From NCBI RefSeq assembly GCF_003265995.1, contig NZ_MVJN01000001.1, positions 372,001 to 436,000 of the forward strand: a stretch of DNA of 64,000 bases, given 5' to 3'. Of the stretch, positions 1-8,217 are shown in pieces. How positions within the stretch are numbered: the first letter of the stretch is position 1; the number at the start of each line of letters is the position of its first letter. Below the pieces are notes generated by a model that made no database searches, had not been told where the DNA came from, and saw only the letters and a list, made by a program, of their open reading frames with translations. The DNA comes from Legionella quinlivanii (lineage in GTDB: Bacteria; Pseudomonadota; Gammaproteobacteria; Legionellales; Legionellaceae). Both the position numbers and the translations under genes were made by a program.

Positions 1-75
1 TCGCAAGCGGATTTCATCCCCTGCAAAGACCCCACCATATATATGAGAGTTTCCCACATCGAGGCATAAAATCAT
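1..75 (-). CDS. coaX: Type III pantothenate kinase, N-terminal fragment
   Basis: Only the first 25 codons are in the window. Reading leftward from the ATG at 73-75 gives MILCLDVGNSHIYGGVF followed by AGDEIRLR, with no stop before base 1. The DVGNSHIYGGVF segment matches the phosphate-binding DxGNT-type motif at the start of type III pantothenate kinases (CoaX, ASKHA fold). These enzymes phosphorylate pantothenate in the first step of coenzyme A synthesis. The call rests on this short but characteristic N-terminus. The rest of the gene lies outside the window. Confidence 0.75.
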   Translation of the reverse strand, partial: MILCLDVGNSHIYGGVFAGDEIRLR

Positions 76-198
76 AAGTTTCTATTGTTCAGGAATTCAG
101 GATTCCGATAGTAAAGCCTGGGTTGAACATAATCAAGCTTAAACCATGATTGCGAGCCTCCGAGACGGGATAATGCTGCTTCGCAGGCTAAACAGAGG

Positions 199-552
199 TG
201 AAAAAAGTCGGTCGATAAGCCGGGTTCTGTCAGGGACAATCATTCATCTGGGACATTCGTCACCGAATGCCTCAAGCGACCTACCCGAATCCCGTACGGA
301 CCATACGTTCCGGTAAACCGGATGGATTCCTATTTGGTCTTGCTCCAAGTGGGGTTTGCCCTGCCACAACTGTTGCCAGTTGCGCGGTGCGCTCTTACCG
401 CACCATTTCACCCTTACCATTTTCATGGCGGTATATTTTCTGTGGCACTTTCCGTAGACTCACGCCTCCCAGGCGTTACCTGGCACTTTGTCCTATGGAG
501 CCCGGACTTTCCTCCCCTTGCAAAGCAAAGAGCGATTGCCTAACCGACTTTG
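199..552 (-). ncRNA. rnpB: RNase P RNA (M1 RNA)
   Basis: The reverse strand carries the conserved bacterial type A RNase P RNA signatures: GAGGAAAGTCCGGGCTCC near the 5' end, AGGGTGAAA(T/G)GGTGCGGTAAGAGCGCACC in the centre (about 370-425), and GACAGAACCCGGCTTATCG near the 3' end. The ends AAGTCGGT (about 551-544) and ACCGACTT (about 213-206) pair as helix P1. This RNA is the catalytic subunit that removes 5' leaders from pre-tRNA. The length of about 350 nt is normal. The exact 3' end is not fixed. Open reading frames across this region are chance frames on a structured RNA. Confidence 0.97.
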
Positions 553-558
553 ATCATC

Positions 559-589
559 ATCATAGCAAACTGGGTTTTGGAAAACCAGT
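559..589 (-). promoter_or_regulatory. Likely rnpB promoter region
   Basis: On the minus strand a TATGAT -10-like hexamer (559-564) lies about 7 bases before the predicted 5' end of RNase P RNA. Just upstream is an imperfect palindrome with arms CTGG-TTTT and AAAA-CCAG (571-589). The -35 element is weak. The position of the -10 relative to the RNA end is the main support. Confidence 0.45.
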
Positions 590-676
590 AAAATCTTTTT
601 CAAAACAAGCTTTATTCAGTGAAAAAGGCACATTGATACTATAATTAACTGACAATGTCCTTTAGTTTCTAAAAAC

Positions 677-2275
677 ATGGCTCCTAAAAAACAATTCCGC
701 TCGCTTACTAGGGATGAGTTTTTCAAAAAAATACAAAGAGAAACTCCTGACTGCTATATAGAAAACGCGTTTACGTACATATCCCCCTCCAATAGAGATA
801 TGAACGCACCACTGCAAAGCCAATATCAGAGAATCCATTTCAATTCATATCAAGATCTCGCTCAACGTGACCCGCTCACTCGGTTCATACACAAATTTAC
901 AACTAATTTTATAAATACATCAGGTTATGACGTAGAGAATTTTAAAGATGCCTCTTTTAAACTGCATATCAATTTAAATGAAATAGGCAGCCTGGATCAA
1001 GAAACCTTACTTGGCCTGATACGTTTTGTTAATAAGGAAAGCTGGGCACATAATGTCCGAAATTTTAAAGTTGTTAACCCTGAGGCACTTAGCCATCCGC
1101 GATTTCAAAACACGGCTCAACTTACAATATATCTGAGTAATTACGCCTCTGTTGCGGATCTTATGTCTTTATCTGAGAAAATAAACGCATATCTTCTAGA
1201 ACAAAAGCTACCAGAAAATAAAATAACTGAGGATTCAAAAAGCTCAGTCGAACTTAATTCATTCGCCTCAGGAAGATTTGATACTTGCAAAGCGATTAAA
1301 GCGTATGGTGAATTTCCATTTATGGACAATGAGATAGCGAAATTCTTTGCAAGACATAAGGATAATAAAGAACTGGCAAAAATACCTCTATGCGCTTTCG
1401 ACGCAATATTCAATAGAATTATCCTCTCAAAGTCAGTCGACGGATTTAAGAGAAAAGCTTTGAGCGCAGAGCACAGTAAAAAGGTACAACTTGAATTTGA
1501 GAAAATGCTGGATAATCCCAGTCAATATATCAAAGATATGAGCAATCCGGAAAAAAATGGCTTAGATAGCAATTTAAGTGAGAAAGAACAAAATGTGCAG
1601 AGAGTAGAAGAACAATTATCCCATTTCGTAGCCGATTTTACTGACTGTGACACAGAGGAGGAGCTCACAGAAAAAATCGCCCAGGAAACAAGCCGGCTTC
1701 GTCAGATAGTGCCAGGTGAACCGCTTAAAGATAACAATAATTTCATCGAACTTCTTCAGCAAAAAGAGAAGAGTATCGCAGAACAGGCACAACTATATCG
1801 GGTGCAACTGAATAAAAGGCCCCCTATGGCTCCCGAAAAAATCAATAATTTTAAAGCAGCATTATCCAGTCTGGAGCAACTGTCCGAAAAACCCGGTCCA
1901 GATCAACGCAGAATTAAAAAATTTTGCAGCCTGATACGCCAAGAGTTTCAAAGTTTTAAAGTGGGAAACACATCATTTAACGATTTTTATAAAAACTGCA
2001 AAAAGATTTCTGAAGCAAGCGGACTGAACAAAACAGAAAGCTTCGGAGCAAAGGTGAAAAGAATTTTACTTGCTATTCTGACCCTCAGAATACTTTCAAG
2101 AACAAGCAAAAAAAGTGGAGATTCGTTATCCGATGAACAGACTGTCAAGGAAAAACTAAAGAGCATGCGCTCATCTATGAATGATTTAAGAAACTCAGAA
2201 AGTCAGACCACGAAGAGGCAAGAAAATACTGAAGACAGGTCAACAGAATTAGCTCCTGGCAAAATCTCTTTATAA
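677..2275 (+). CDS. Orphan protein, putative Dot/Icm effector (532 aa)
   Basis: I do not recognise a family. The product is a hydrophilic, lysine- and glutamate-rich protein with probable long helices at about residues 290-400. A short hydrophobic stretch (RILLAILTLRIL) lies near residue 460, followed by a charged tail. There is no signal peptide. The tail has E/S/T-rich segments (TTKRQENTEDRSTEL) of the sort found in Dot/Icm-translocated proteins. The gene stands alone between rnpB and convergent fis, and its coding sequence is more A+T-rich than its housekeeping neighbours. A TATAAT (640-645) lies 32 bases upstream of the ATG. Effector status is an inference from composition and context, not from homology. 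Confidence 0.6.
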   Translation: MAPKKQFRSLTRDEFFKKIQRETPDCYIENAFTYISPSNRDMNAPLQSQYQRIHFNSYQDLAQRDPLTRFIHKFTTNFINTSGYDVENFKDASFKLHINLNEIGSLDQETLLGLIRFVNKESWAHNVRNFKVVNPEALSHPRFQNTAQLTIYLSNYASVADLMSLSEKINAYLLEQKLPENKITEDSKSSVELNSFASGRFDTCKAIKAYGEFPFMDNEIAKFFARHKDNKELAKIPLCAFDAIFNRIILSKSVDGFKRKALSAEHSKKVQLEFEKMLDNPSQYIKDMSNPEKNGLDSNLSEKEQNVQRVEEQLSHFVADFTDCDTEEELTEKIAQETSRLRQIVPGEPLKDNNNFIELLQQKEKSIAEQAQLYRVQLNKRPPMAPEKINNFKAALSSLEQLSEKPGPDQRRIKKFCSLIRQEFQSFKVGNTSFNDFYKNCKKISEASGLNKTESFGAKVKRILLAILTLRILSRTSKKSGDSLSDEQTVKEKLKSMRSSMNDLRNSESQTTKRQENTEDRSTELAPGKISL

Positions 2276-2379
2276 TAAAGAGAAACCTGAAATAAGCTTG
2301 AATGCATCCTGCGATAAACAGTTTAAACAAAACACTCTATAATTTTTCGCAAGATACACTCAACAGAAGCCTTCAGAAA

Positions 2380-2664
2380 TTAACCACGGGTACCAATAAA
2401 CTCATCATCAAAATAACGCTTTAATTTAGTACGTAATGTGCCGCGGCTAACACCAAGTACACGAGCAGCTTTTGATTGATTATAGCGAGTCAGTTCCATC
2501 ACTGTACGAAATAAGGGCGCTTCTACTTCCTCAACAATCAGTTGGTAAAGGTTAAGATTATTATCTTTATTGCTGACAGCATTCAGATACCCTTTGACGG
2601 TTCCGATTACCTGCTGAATCAAGGCATCATTAATTTGTGTCACATCTTGCATTACTGCACTCAT
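2380..2664 (-). CDS. fis: Fis-family DNA-binding regulator (94 aa)
   Basis: This is a small nucleoid-associated regulator. The C-terminal half reads VMELTRYNQSKAARVLGVSRGTLRTKLKRYF, the Fis helix-turn-helix signature, and the total length is near the 98 aa of E. coli Fis. The ATG at 2662-2664 is chosen because GGAGAG sits just upstream; a TTG twelve bases earlier is less likely. Legionella species carry several Fis paralogues, some of which control effector genes, and which paralogue this is cannot be told here. It follows the isc cluster on the same strand after a gap of about 370 bp, so it probably has its own promoter. See the CTTAAT repeats at 2782-2809. Confidence 0.93.
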   Translation of the reverse strand: MSAVMQDVTQINDALIQQVIGTVKGYLNAVSNKDNNLNLYQLIVEEVEAPLFRTVMELTRYNQSKAARVLGVSRGTLRTKLKRYFDDEFIGTRG

Positions 2665-2764
2665 TGATCTCTCCAAAGACTCTGTTGAATCATTAAAAAA
2701 AGTTACCCATTTTGAGCATCATGATCGCAATACTACCAAATATTACAAACTATGTAAACATTGT

Positions 2765-2809
2765 TTTATAGATACTCATTTATTAAGGAAATATTAAGAA
2801 AAAATTAAG
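2765..2809 (-). promoter_or_regulatory. Three CTTAAT repeats at 11-bp spacing (PmrA-box-like) and -10 upstream of fis
   Basis: On the minus strand CTTAAT occurs at 2809-2804, 2798-2793 and 2787-2782, exactly 11 bp apart. A TATAAA -10-like hexamer follows at 2770-2765, 11 bases after the last repeat. The Legionella PmrA box is described as two cTTAATatT half-sites separated by 2 bp, which is the same 11-bp period. The match is seen directly; PmrA binding is inferred. The rest of the 2665-3004 gap is A+T-rich with no gene. Confidence 0.5.
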
Positions 2810-3004
2810 ATTTAATCAAGTTTTTTTGCATATTTCGTTGCAAATTTATACTAATTAATTTTAATTGGAGCAAATTTTGCATAAATTCGCTAAAGAAAGC
2901 TTAAGAATAGTAATTGCCAATATTTAAACATTCGCAATTATTTGTTATCAAACAGTGTAAAATTGGATTAAATGAGGGCTATAAGGGATTTTGGACGATT
3001 GCCG

Positions 3005-3029
3005 TATCCCGGTTGTGACAACCGGGATA
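3005..3029 (-). terminator. Strong hairpin after iscA
   Basis: This is a perfect 11-bp inverted repeat (TATCCCGGTTG and CAACCGGGATA) with a 3-base loop, starting 5 bases past the iscA stop codon. It has no T-run on the iscA strand, so it may act as a 3' stability or weak terminator element rather than a classical intrinsic terminator. Confidence 0.55.
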
Positions 3030-3033
3030 GATT

Positions 3034-3399
3034 TTAATCAACAGTAAAACTTTCACCGCAGCCGCATTGACCCGTTTGATTAGGATTATTGAAGATAAAC
3101 CTGGAATTAAAACCCTGTTTGACATAATCAATCTGCATCCCTTTTAAATAAGGATAACTTTTTCGATCGATATAAATCTGATACTCCGAATTAAGAGGAA
3201 AACTGACATCCTCCTCGACCGTCTCATTCACATAATCCACGACATAAGAAAGGCCAGAGCAACCTGTTTTTTTAACTGAGAAACGTACCCCTTTACTTCC
3301 AGCTTGCGTCTTAAGATAGCTTAATAAATGTTTAATGGCCGCCTCGCTCAGAGAAACCCCCATTATTGAATCGTTAACATGTTGCTGCACCACACTCAT
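3034..3399 (-). CDS. iscA: A-type iron-sulfur carrier protein (IscA/SufA/ErpA family, 121 aa)
   Basis: The product is an HesB/IscA-family protein that binds and delivers Fe-S clusters or iron to apoproteins. The three conserved cysteines are present: C47 in KKTGCSGLSY, and C112 and C114 in QCGCGESF. The length is slightly above the usual 107-115 aa because of a short N-terminal extension. It starts one base after the stop of the iscU-like gene, so iscS, the iscU-like gene and iscA form one tight operon. Assignment to IscA rather than ErpA or SufA rests on this context. Confidence 0.9.
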   Translation of the reverse strand: MSVVQQHVNDSIMGVSLSEAAIKHLLSYLKTQAGSKGVRFSVKKTGCSGLSYVVDYVNETVEEDVSFPLNSEYQIYIDRKSYPYLKGMQIDYVKQGFNSRFIFNNPNQTGQCGCGESFTVD

Positions 3400-3400
3400 T

Positions 3401-3784
3401 TTAAACCCCTAATTTCTCTTTCATATGATTTATAGCACTGAGATACCCTGTTTCAATCAAAAAAACAAGCTGCTGCTGATTTTTTGGCAAATCCAGCCTG
3501 CGCGCAAGCTCTCGATGCTCAAAGTGAGGATGTCCGTCTAATGAACTATTCTCCACTTGCTCACAGAGAAGCTCCAATCCGGCAATCAGATAAGGATTAC
3601 CAAATGCTTTAAATCTTGCTTTTTTAATCAAACCTGAATCACTCTGCAGGTAAAGATCAAAATGCCCCGATCGGCCAGGATAGCCAGCCCTGGCATGCAC
3701 CGTATATGGCTCACTACAATCCAGAATACCTGCATGGCAGGGCTTAAAAAAACAACGTTCTACTAATTCATTATAAATGATCAT
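3401..3784 (-). CDS. IscU-like scaffold protein lacking the canonical cluster-ligand cysteines
   Basis: The position between iscS and iscA, the length (127 aa) and the segments [19 protein letters not shown] and [12 protein letters not shown] fit the IscU/NifU N-terminal fold. In normal IscU three cysteines and one Asp hold the cluster (ACGD, GCGSAIAS and HCS motifs). Here the equivalent stretches read YPGRSGH (35-41), FGNPYLIAG (61-69) and QQLVFLIE (104-111), with none of those cysteines. Four cysteines occur elsewhere: C11, C16, C23 and C74. The frame is intact and the ATG overlaps the iscS stop as ATGA, so it is translated and not an obvious pseudogene. It may be a re-purposed scaffold or an IscS partner. 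Homology to IscU is inferred from the remaining motifs. Confidence 0.7.
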   Translation of the reverse strand: MIIYNELVERCFFKPCHAGILDCSEPYTVHARAGYPGRSGHFDLYLQSDSGLIKKARFKAFGNPYLIAGLELLCEQVENSSLDGHPHFEHRELARRLDLPKNQQQLVFLIETGYLSAINHMKEKLGV

Positions 3785-4941
3785 GGTGATATTTCATGTA
3801 ACCGTGAGATTTGTTGACGAATAATCTGCGAGGCTTCGATAATTTCAGCCTCTGTTGTAAATCGACCTAACGATAAGCGTATCGAGCTAAAGGCGCTTTC
3901 ATTATCTAACCCGATGGCCTTCAGTACATAGGAAGGCTGCATGCTGGAGGATGCACAGGCAGAGGTACTTGAAACCGCCAGATCTTTCAATGCGTAAAGC
4001 AGTGAATCGCCTTCAACTCCCGGAAAGGTGATGTTTAAATTGCCAGCCACTCTTTGTCTTGGATGGCCATTGAGATGAATATCAGGCAGAACCTTTATGT
4101 TATTCCATAATTGTTCACGTAATTTAAGTATTCTTTCCTGTTCCACCTCGCGGCTCGCTTCGGCTAAAGCAAAGGCTTCCCCCATGCCGACAATCTGATG
4201 GGTCGCAAGAGTTCCTGAACGTAAACCACCCTCATGCCCGCCGCCAAAACTTTGCGGCTGCAGTCGTATTCTTGGTTTCTGACGCACGAATAATGCACCG
4301 ATCCCTTTGGGTCCATAATTCTTATGAGCAGAAAATGACATGAGATCAACCGATAATTCACGCAGATTAATCGCAATTTTCCCTGCGCTTTGCGCTGCAT
4401 CCACGTGAAAAATAATCCCCCTGTTCTTTAATAATTCGCCGATGGCTGCAATATCCTGAACTACACCAATTTCATTGTTGACGTGCATGATAGAAACAAG
4501 AATGGTTTCGTCGGTAATCGCCTGCTCCAAATCCTGTAAGGAAAGCAATCCATCAGGCTGGGGCGAAAGATAGCTTACCTGAAAACCTTCCTGCTCCAAC
4601 TGATGAAAACTGTCAAGAACAGCCTTATGCTCGGTAACAGATGTGATTAAATGCCTGCCCTTTCGCTGATAAAATCTCGCCGCTCCAAGAATAGCCAGAT
4701 TGTCAGCCTCAGTTGCACCTGATGTGAATACAATTTCTCCAGGTTCAGCATGAACTGCTTCTGCAATTTGTGCGCGCGCTGTTTCCACGGCCATTTGAGC
4801 CTGTTGGCCATAAATATGTGTAGTTGAAGCTGGATTACCAAAAATGCCATCTTTTCCCAGATAATGCAGCATCTTTTCTATAACCCTAGGATCGACTGGT
4901 GTAGTTGCCATATAATCAAAATAAAGAGGCATTTTGTTCAT
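3781..4941 (-). CDS. iscS: Cysteine desulfurase (386 aa)
   Basis: This PLP enzyme removes sulfur from L-cysteine as persulfide for Fe-S clusters and tRNA thiolation. Seen in the sequence are the N-terminal [17 protein letters not shown], His105 in TEHKA, the PLP lysine K207 in [10 protein letters not shown], the RSGTL motif, and the catalytic C329 on the mobile loop ([10 protein letters not shown]). The conserved SYVLKAIGL and [11 protein letters not shown] segments follow. The length is a little below E. coli IscS (404 aa). It lies 2 bases downstream of trmJ and overlaps the next gene by 4 bases. No iscR, hscB, hscA or fdx is present in the cluster. Confidence 0.95.
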   Translation of the reverse strand: MNKMPLYFDYMATTPVDPRVIEKMLHYLGKDGIFGNPASTTHIYGQQAQMAVETARAQIAEAVHAEPGEIVFTSGATEADNLAILGAARFYQRKGRHLITSVTEHKAVLDSFHQLEQEGFQVSYLSPQPDGLLSLQDLEQAITDETILVSIMHVNNEIGVVQDIAAIGELLKNRGIIFHVDAAQSAGKIAINLRELSVDLMSFSAHKNYGPKGIGALFVRQKPRIRLQPQSFGGGHEGGLRSGTLATHQIVGMGEAFALAEASREVEQERILKLREQLWNNIKVLPDIHLNGHPRQRVAGNLNITFPGVEGDSLLYALKDLAVSSTSACASSSMQPSYVLKAIGLDNESAFSSIRLSLGRFTTEAEIIEASQIIRQQISRLHEISP

Positions 4942-4943
4942 GA

Positions 4944-5690
4944 TTAACTCCCTTTATTAATTTTCGCCCATTTCAAAGCATTCTGCATATGACTCAGAAT
5001 ACCGCGCAGAATGTTCACCTCCATATGTTCCAGACCTACGCGATTAAAAAGCCGGCGAATGCGTTGCTGCAAGCGCCCAGGATTATCAGGTCTCAAGAAA
5101 TCGATTGCCACCATCACATCCGTTAAATGCCCATAAAACTGTTCTACTTCTTCTGCTGTTGCCACACGATCTTCGCGCAGTGCCACTTCAACTTTAGGCG
5201 AAGACAGCAATTTCATTCGTACCTCATAGGCAATAATTTGCACTGCCTGGGCAAGATTTAAAGAACTGTATTCAGGATTACTGGGAATATTAATATGGAA
5301 CTGACTGCGTAGCAGCTCATCATTGGTTAGTCCCGCATGTTCGCGGCCAAATAAAATAGCCACTTCGGTGTCATCGGACTTGCCAGCAATCAAGGCGGCC
5401 GCTTCAGGCGGGTTAAGTCCCGGTAAAGCAATTCCTCTCGGCCTTGCGCTGGTCGCCAAAACAAGCTGGCAGCCCTGCAAAGCCTGCTCCAGATCCTGAG
5501 TTACTACTGCGCTTTCCAATAAATCATCAGCACCCGCTGCCATTTCACAGGCCCTTAGATCAGGGAAAGACTTTGGATTGACCAGATAAAGACGGGTTAA
5601 TCCCATCGTTTTCATCGCTCTTGCCGCAGAGCCGATATTGCCAGGATGAGTAGTCCCAACAAGCACTATTCGTATCGCAGAAAAATTCAT
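4944..5690 (-). CDS. trmJ: tRNA (cytidine/uridine-2'-O-)-methyltransferase TrmJ
   Basis: This SPOUT-family enzyme methylates the ribose of nucleotide 32 in tRNA using S-adenosylmethionine. Family motifs are [24 protein letters not shown] near the N-terminus, [15 protein letters not shown], and [16 protein letters not shown], which forms the SAM-binding knot. The ATG at 5688-5690 is chosen because the protein then begins [12 protein letters not shown], as in homologues; the longer frame adds 31 non-homologous residues across the promoter. It leads the iscS cluster and is divergent from suhB, the arrangement known from other gammaproteobacteria. Confidence 0.94.
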   Translation of the reverse strand: MNFSAIRIVLVGTTHPGNIGSAARAMKTMGLTRLYLVNPKSFPDLRACEMAAGADDLLESAVVTQDLEQALQGCQLVLATSARPRGIALPGLNPPEAAALIAGKSDDTEVAILFGREHAGLTNDELLRSQFHINIPSNPEYSSLNLAQAVQIIAYEVRMKLLSSPKVEVALREDRVATAEEVEQFYGHLTDVMVAIDFLRPDNPGRLQQRIRRLFNRVGLEHMEVNILRGILSHMQNALKWAKINKGS

Positions 5691-5717
5691 CTTAACCAAT
5701 TTAAATAAAAAAAAGCA

Positions 5718-5765
5718 ACTATACCAGCAATGTCTTCTCTCTGTACAAAAAAAATGTGCTAGAAT
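5718..5765. promoter_or_regulatory. Divergent promoter region of trmJ-isc and suhB
   Basis: On the minus strand an extended -10, TGGTATAGT (hexamer 5718-5723), lies 28 bases upstream of the trmJ ATG, with TTGTAC as a possible -35 at long spacing. On the plus strand TAGAAT (5760-5765) lies 28 bases before the suhB ATG with no clear -35. No IscR-type site was recognised. Confidence 0.45.
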
Positions 5766-5793
5766 CGCCCTTTGTTTTTTCATGAGCTAAATT

Positions 5794-6585
5794 ATGCAGC
5801 CACTATTAAATATTGCAGTGACCGCCGCCAAGCAGGCGGGTGATATTATTGTTCGCCATATAGAGCAACTTGACCGAATAAAGGTCAGCGCTAAAAGTAC
5901 TCACGATTATTTCAGTGAAGTGGATATTAAAGCCGAACAGGCAATTATGCATACTATTCATAAAGCCTATCCTGATCATGGATTTCTTGCTGAAGAAAGC
6001 GGCACTCATAATATCGATTCAGAAGTTACCTGGATGATCGATCCTCTTGATGGCACAACCAATTATCTGCATGGTTTTCCCTTCTTTTCCGTTTCTATCG
6101 CCTGCAAAATCAAAAACCGGATTGAACATGCGGTCGTTTATGATCCAATTCGCCATGAATTTTTTACAGCCAGCCGTGGTTGTGGCGCGCAGCTGAATGA
6201 TCGGCGTATTCGAGTATCCAAACAAACCCAGCTTGACTCTTCCCTGCTGGGAACCGGATTTCCTTTCCGTGATCCCAAGCTTGCTCAAAGATATATGCCT
6301 ACTTTTGAAGCCTTGATTGGAAAATGTGCCGGCATTCGCAGAACCGGTTCTGCCGCACTGGACCTTGCCTATGTGGCTTGTGGTCGTCTGGATGGTTTTT
6401 GGGAAATGGGGCTAAGACCCTGGGATATGGCAGCCGCTGCCTTACTGATTAAAGAGGCAGGTGGTCTGGTCGGTGATCTCCAGGGCGGGGAAGATTACCT
6501 CAAAAAAGGTGATATTTCCGGAGGAAATCCGAAGATTTTCAAGGCCTTACTACAAACCCTTATGCCGGTTACAAGAGGCAGCTAA
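5794..6585 (+). CDS. suhB: Inositol-1-monophosphatase SuhB
   Basis: This is a Mg-dependent, Li-sensitive phosphatase of the FIG/IMPase superfamily. In E. coli SuhB also works with the Nus factors in rRNA transcription. The metal-binding motif WMIDPLDGTTNYLHGFP and the C-terminal signature LRPWDMAAAALLIKEAGG are both present, with EESG as the upstream metal ligand. The length of 263 aa is normal. It is divergent from trmJ and followed by a short hairpin. Confidence 0.95.
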   Translation: MQPLLNIAVTAAKQAGDIIVRHIEQLDRIKVSAKSTHDYFSEVDIKAEQAIMHTIHKAYPDHGFLAEESGTHNIDSEVTWMIDPLDGTTNYLHGFPFFSVSIACKIKNRIEHAVVYDPIRHEFFTASRGCGAQLNDRRIRVSKQTQLDSSLLGTGFPFRDPKLAQRYMPTFEALIGKCAGIRRTGSAALDLAYVACGRLDGFWEMGLRPWDMAAAALLIKEAGGLVGDLQGGEDYLKKGDISGGNPKIFKALLQTLMPVTRGS

Positions 6586-6632
6586 ACTTTATAACAATGG
6601 GGTCCGCCCCCATAGCCATTAGTTATGGATTT

Positions 6633-6651
6633 GTTGGGCCAAGGGCCCAAC
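6633..6651 (+). terminator. Hairpin after suhB
   Basis: A perfect 8-bp stem (GTTGGGCC and GGCCCAAC, loop AAG) lies 48 bases after the suhB stop, followed by a weakly T-rich stretch. GTTGGGCC...GGCCCAACCTACGG sequences recur in many genomes as short dispersed repeats, so this may be both repeat and terminator. Confidence 0.5.
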
Positions 6652-6730
6652 CTACGGTAATTTTAAAATCCCAGGTACATCTGGCATGTTTCTTGCAAGC
6701 CGAAATTAACATTCATTACTCCGAACTCCT

Positions 6731-7204
6731 ATGCACATGCTAAGCAAACAGGAAGGATTCAGTTTGCTTGAGGTCCTCATCAGCACAGTAATCCTGGCCA
6801 TTGGCTTATTAGGTATTGCCTCATTGCAGACCAACGCGGTTCGCTATAATCATTCCGCTTATCTGCGTTCGATTGCCATTTCCCAGATGAGTAATATGTT
6901 TGACCGCATGATGGCTAATCCTGCAGGGGTGCAAGCGGGCTCTTACAATAATATGTCTGGTCTTTCCACAAATCCTAACTGCAGCACTTGCAGTATGTCG
7001 CAAATCGCCCAGCGCGATCTCTATCAATGGAATCAGACAAACAGTCAGCTACTACCCAATGGGCAGGGCAGTGTCACTCGTAATGGCAATGTATTTACAA
7101 TTATTATTCGCTGGGACAATGACCGTACCGGTGCCACTGGGATGAATTGCAGCGGCAACTATCGGGTGGATTTGGCTTGTCTTACCATGGATGTTGAGTT
7201 ATGA
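6731..7204 (+). CDS. pilV: Type IV pilus minor pilin PilV
   Basis: This is a minor pilin-like protein that primes assembly of type IV pili. It has a class III prepilin leader: a short positive segment, cleavage after G9, then FSLLEVLISTVILAIGLLGIASLQTNAVR with the conserved Glu at mature position 5. The PilV-type phrase NAVRYNHSAYLRSIAISQMSNMFDRMMAN follows. It is first in the pilV-pilW-pilX-pilY1 operon, and its stop overlaps the pilW start as ATGA. No fimT, fimU or pilE is in the cluster. Confidence 0.9.
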   Translation: MHMLSKQEGFSLLEVLISTVILAIGLLGIASLQTNAVRYNHSAYLRSIAISQMSNMFDRMMANPAGVQAGSYNNMSGLSTNPNCSTCSMSQIAQRDLYQWNQTNSQLLPNGQGSVTRNGNVFTIIIRWDNDRTGATGMNCSGNYRVDLACLTMDVEL

Positions 7205-8217
7205 GCAGTTTACAAAAAAGTGCGCAAGGATTTTCCATTATTGAATTTATGATTGCCATAAGTCTGGGGACTCTTTTGGTAGCCAGTATTTCTATAGTCT
7301 ATCTCAGTAATAAAACCACCTTTGTCATTCAGGACGCGCTTGCCAGACTGCAGGAAAATGGACGTTATGCTGATTATATGCTGAGTTATGATCTACGGAT
7401 GGCGGGCTATCAAGGCTGCGCAAACCAACGACAAGTCAAGGTGACCAATTTAATAAAAAATTTATCAACCATGCTAGATTATGACAAACCCTTGCGCGGT
7501 TATGATGGCGTTGGATCCACATTCAGCCCTGGCCTCCCCGCAAACCTGCAGGGAAAATCCGTCACGGGGAGCGATGTTATCGAAATACGCAAGGCATCCA
7601 GTCTTGGAGTACAGCTTCGTGATGACATGAATAGACCAAACAATCCTATTCTGGTCTATGATCGCATGGGAATTGAAGCAGGAACCCCTTTGATGATTAC
7701 TGATTGCTCTGTAGGGGATATATTCATTGCCGGATCCAACAGCAATGCTACCGCCATTACCCATTCTTCAAATCAAAACACTTCCAATGATTTAAGTGTG
7801 GCCTATCTGCGTACTGCCCAGATAGCCATATTTGATTATTATTCCTACTACATAAAAGATACCGGCCGGGTAAATGCTCAAAATCAGGCTGTTTTGGCTT
7901 TGGTCCGGCAAGACAGGAATGGGAATGAGGACGAGATAGCAGAAGGAATTGAGCAGATGCGTATTAGCTATGGCGTCGACACCAATGGCGATAACACGGT
8001 CGATACCTATCAGACAGCAGCTCAGGTTCAAAGCGGCGATAATTGGAATAATGTCATTTCAGTCCAAATTAATCTGCTCCTGGCCACGGTTGAAAATGTG
8101 GCCGACAAGGCAATGTCCTATTCTTACAACGGCGGCAGCCTTACTCCAGGTGATCGAAAGCTCCGACGGGAATGGACTATTTTTGTTACCTTGCGTAATC
8201 GAGGACTCCCCTTATGA
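7201..8217 (+). CDS. pilW: Type IV pilus minor pilin PilW
   Basis: This minor pilin has a prepilin cleavage site after G9 (SAQGFSIIEFMIAISLGTLLVASI) and the PilW hallmark LQENGRYADYMLSYDLRMAGYQGC shortly after the N-terminal helix. The length of 338 aa fits PilW proteins. It overlaps pilV and pilX by 4 bases each, indicating translational coupling. It acts in the inner membrane and pilus-tip complex with PilV, PilX and PilY1. Confidence 0.92.
   Translation: MSSLQKSAQGFSIIEFMIAISLGTLLVASISIVYLSNKTTFVIQDALARLQENGRYADYMLSYDLRMAGYQGCANQRQVKVTNLIKNLSTMLDYDKPLRGYDGVGSTFSPGLPANLQGKSVTGSDVIEIRKASSLGVQLRDDMNRPNNPILVYDRMGIEAGTPLMITDCSVGDIFIAGSNSNATAITHSSNQNTSNDLSVAYLRTAQIAIFDYYSYYIKDTGRVNAQNQAVLALVRQDRNGNEDEIAEGIEQMRISYGVDTNGDNTVDTYQTAAQVQSGDNWNNVISVQINLLLATVENVADKAMSYSYNGGSLTPGDRKLRREWTIFVTLRNRGLPL

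Noticed and set aside
244-644. Open frames on both strands at 244-426, 267-644 and 322-543
   Set aside because: They lie on the RNase P RNA gene; conserved RNA motifs explain the sequence and no ribosome sites or protein families fit.
3401-3784. iscU-like gene as a pseudogene
   Set aside because: The frame is intact, coupled by overlap to iscS, and the fold-specific segments remain; decay would normally show stops or frameshifts.
5691-5783. Longer trmJ start with 31 extra residues
   Set aside because: The extension overlaps the divergent promoter and has no resemblance to TrmJ N-termini; the ATG at 5690 gives the family start.
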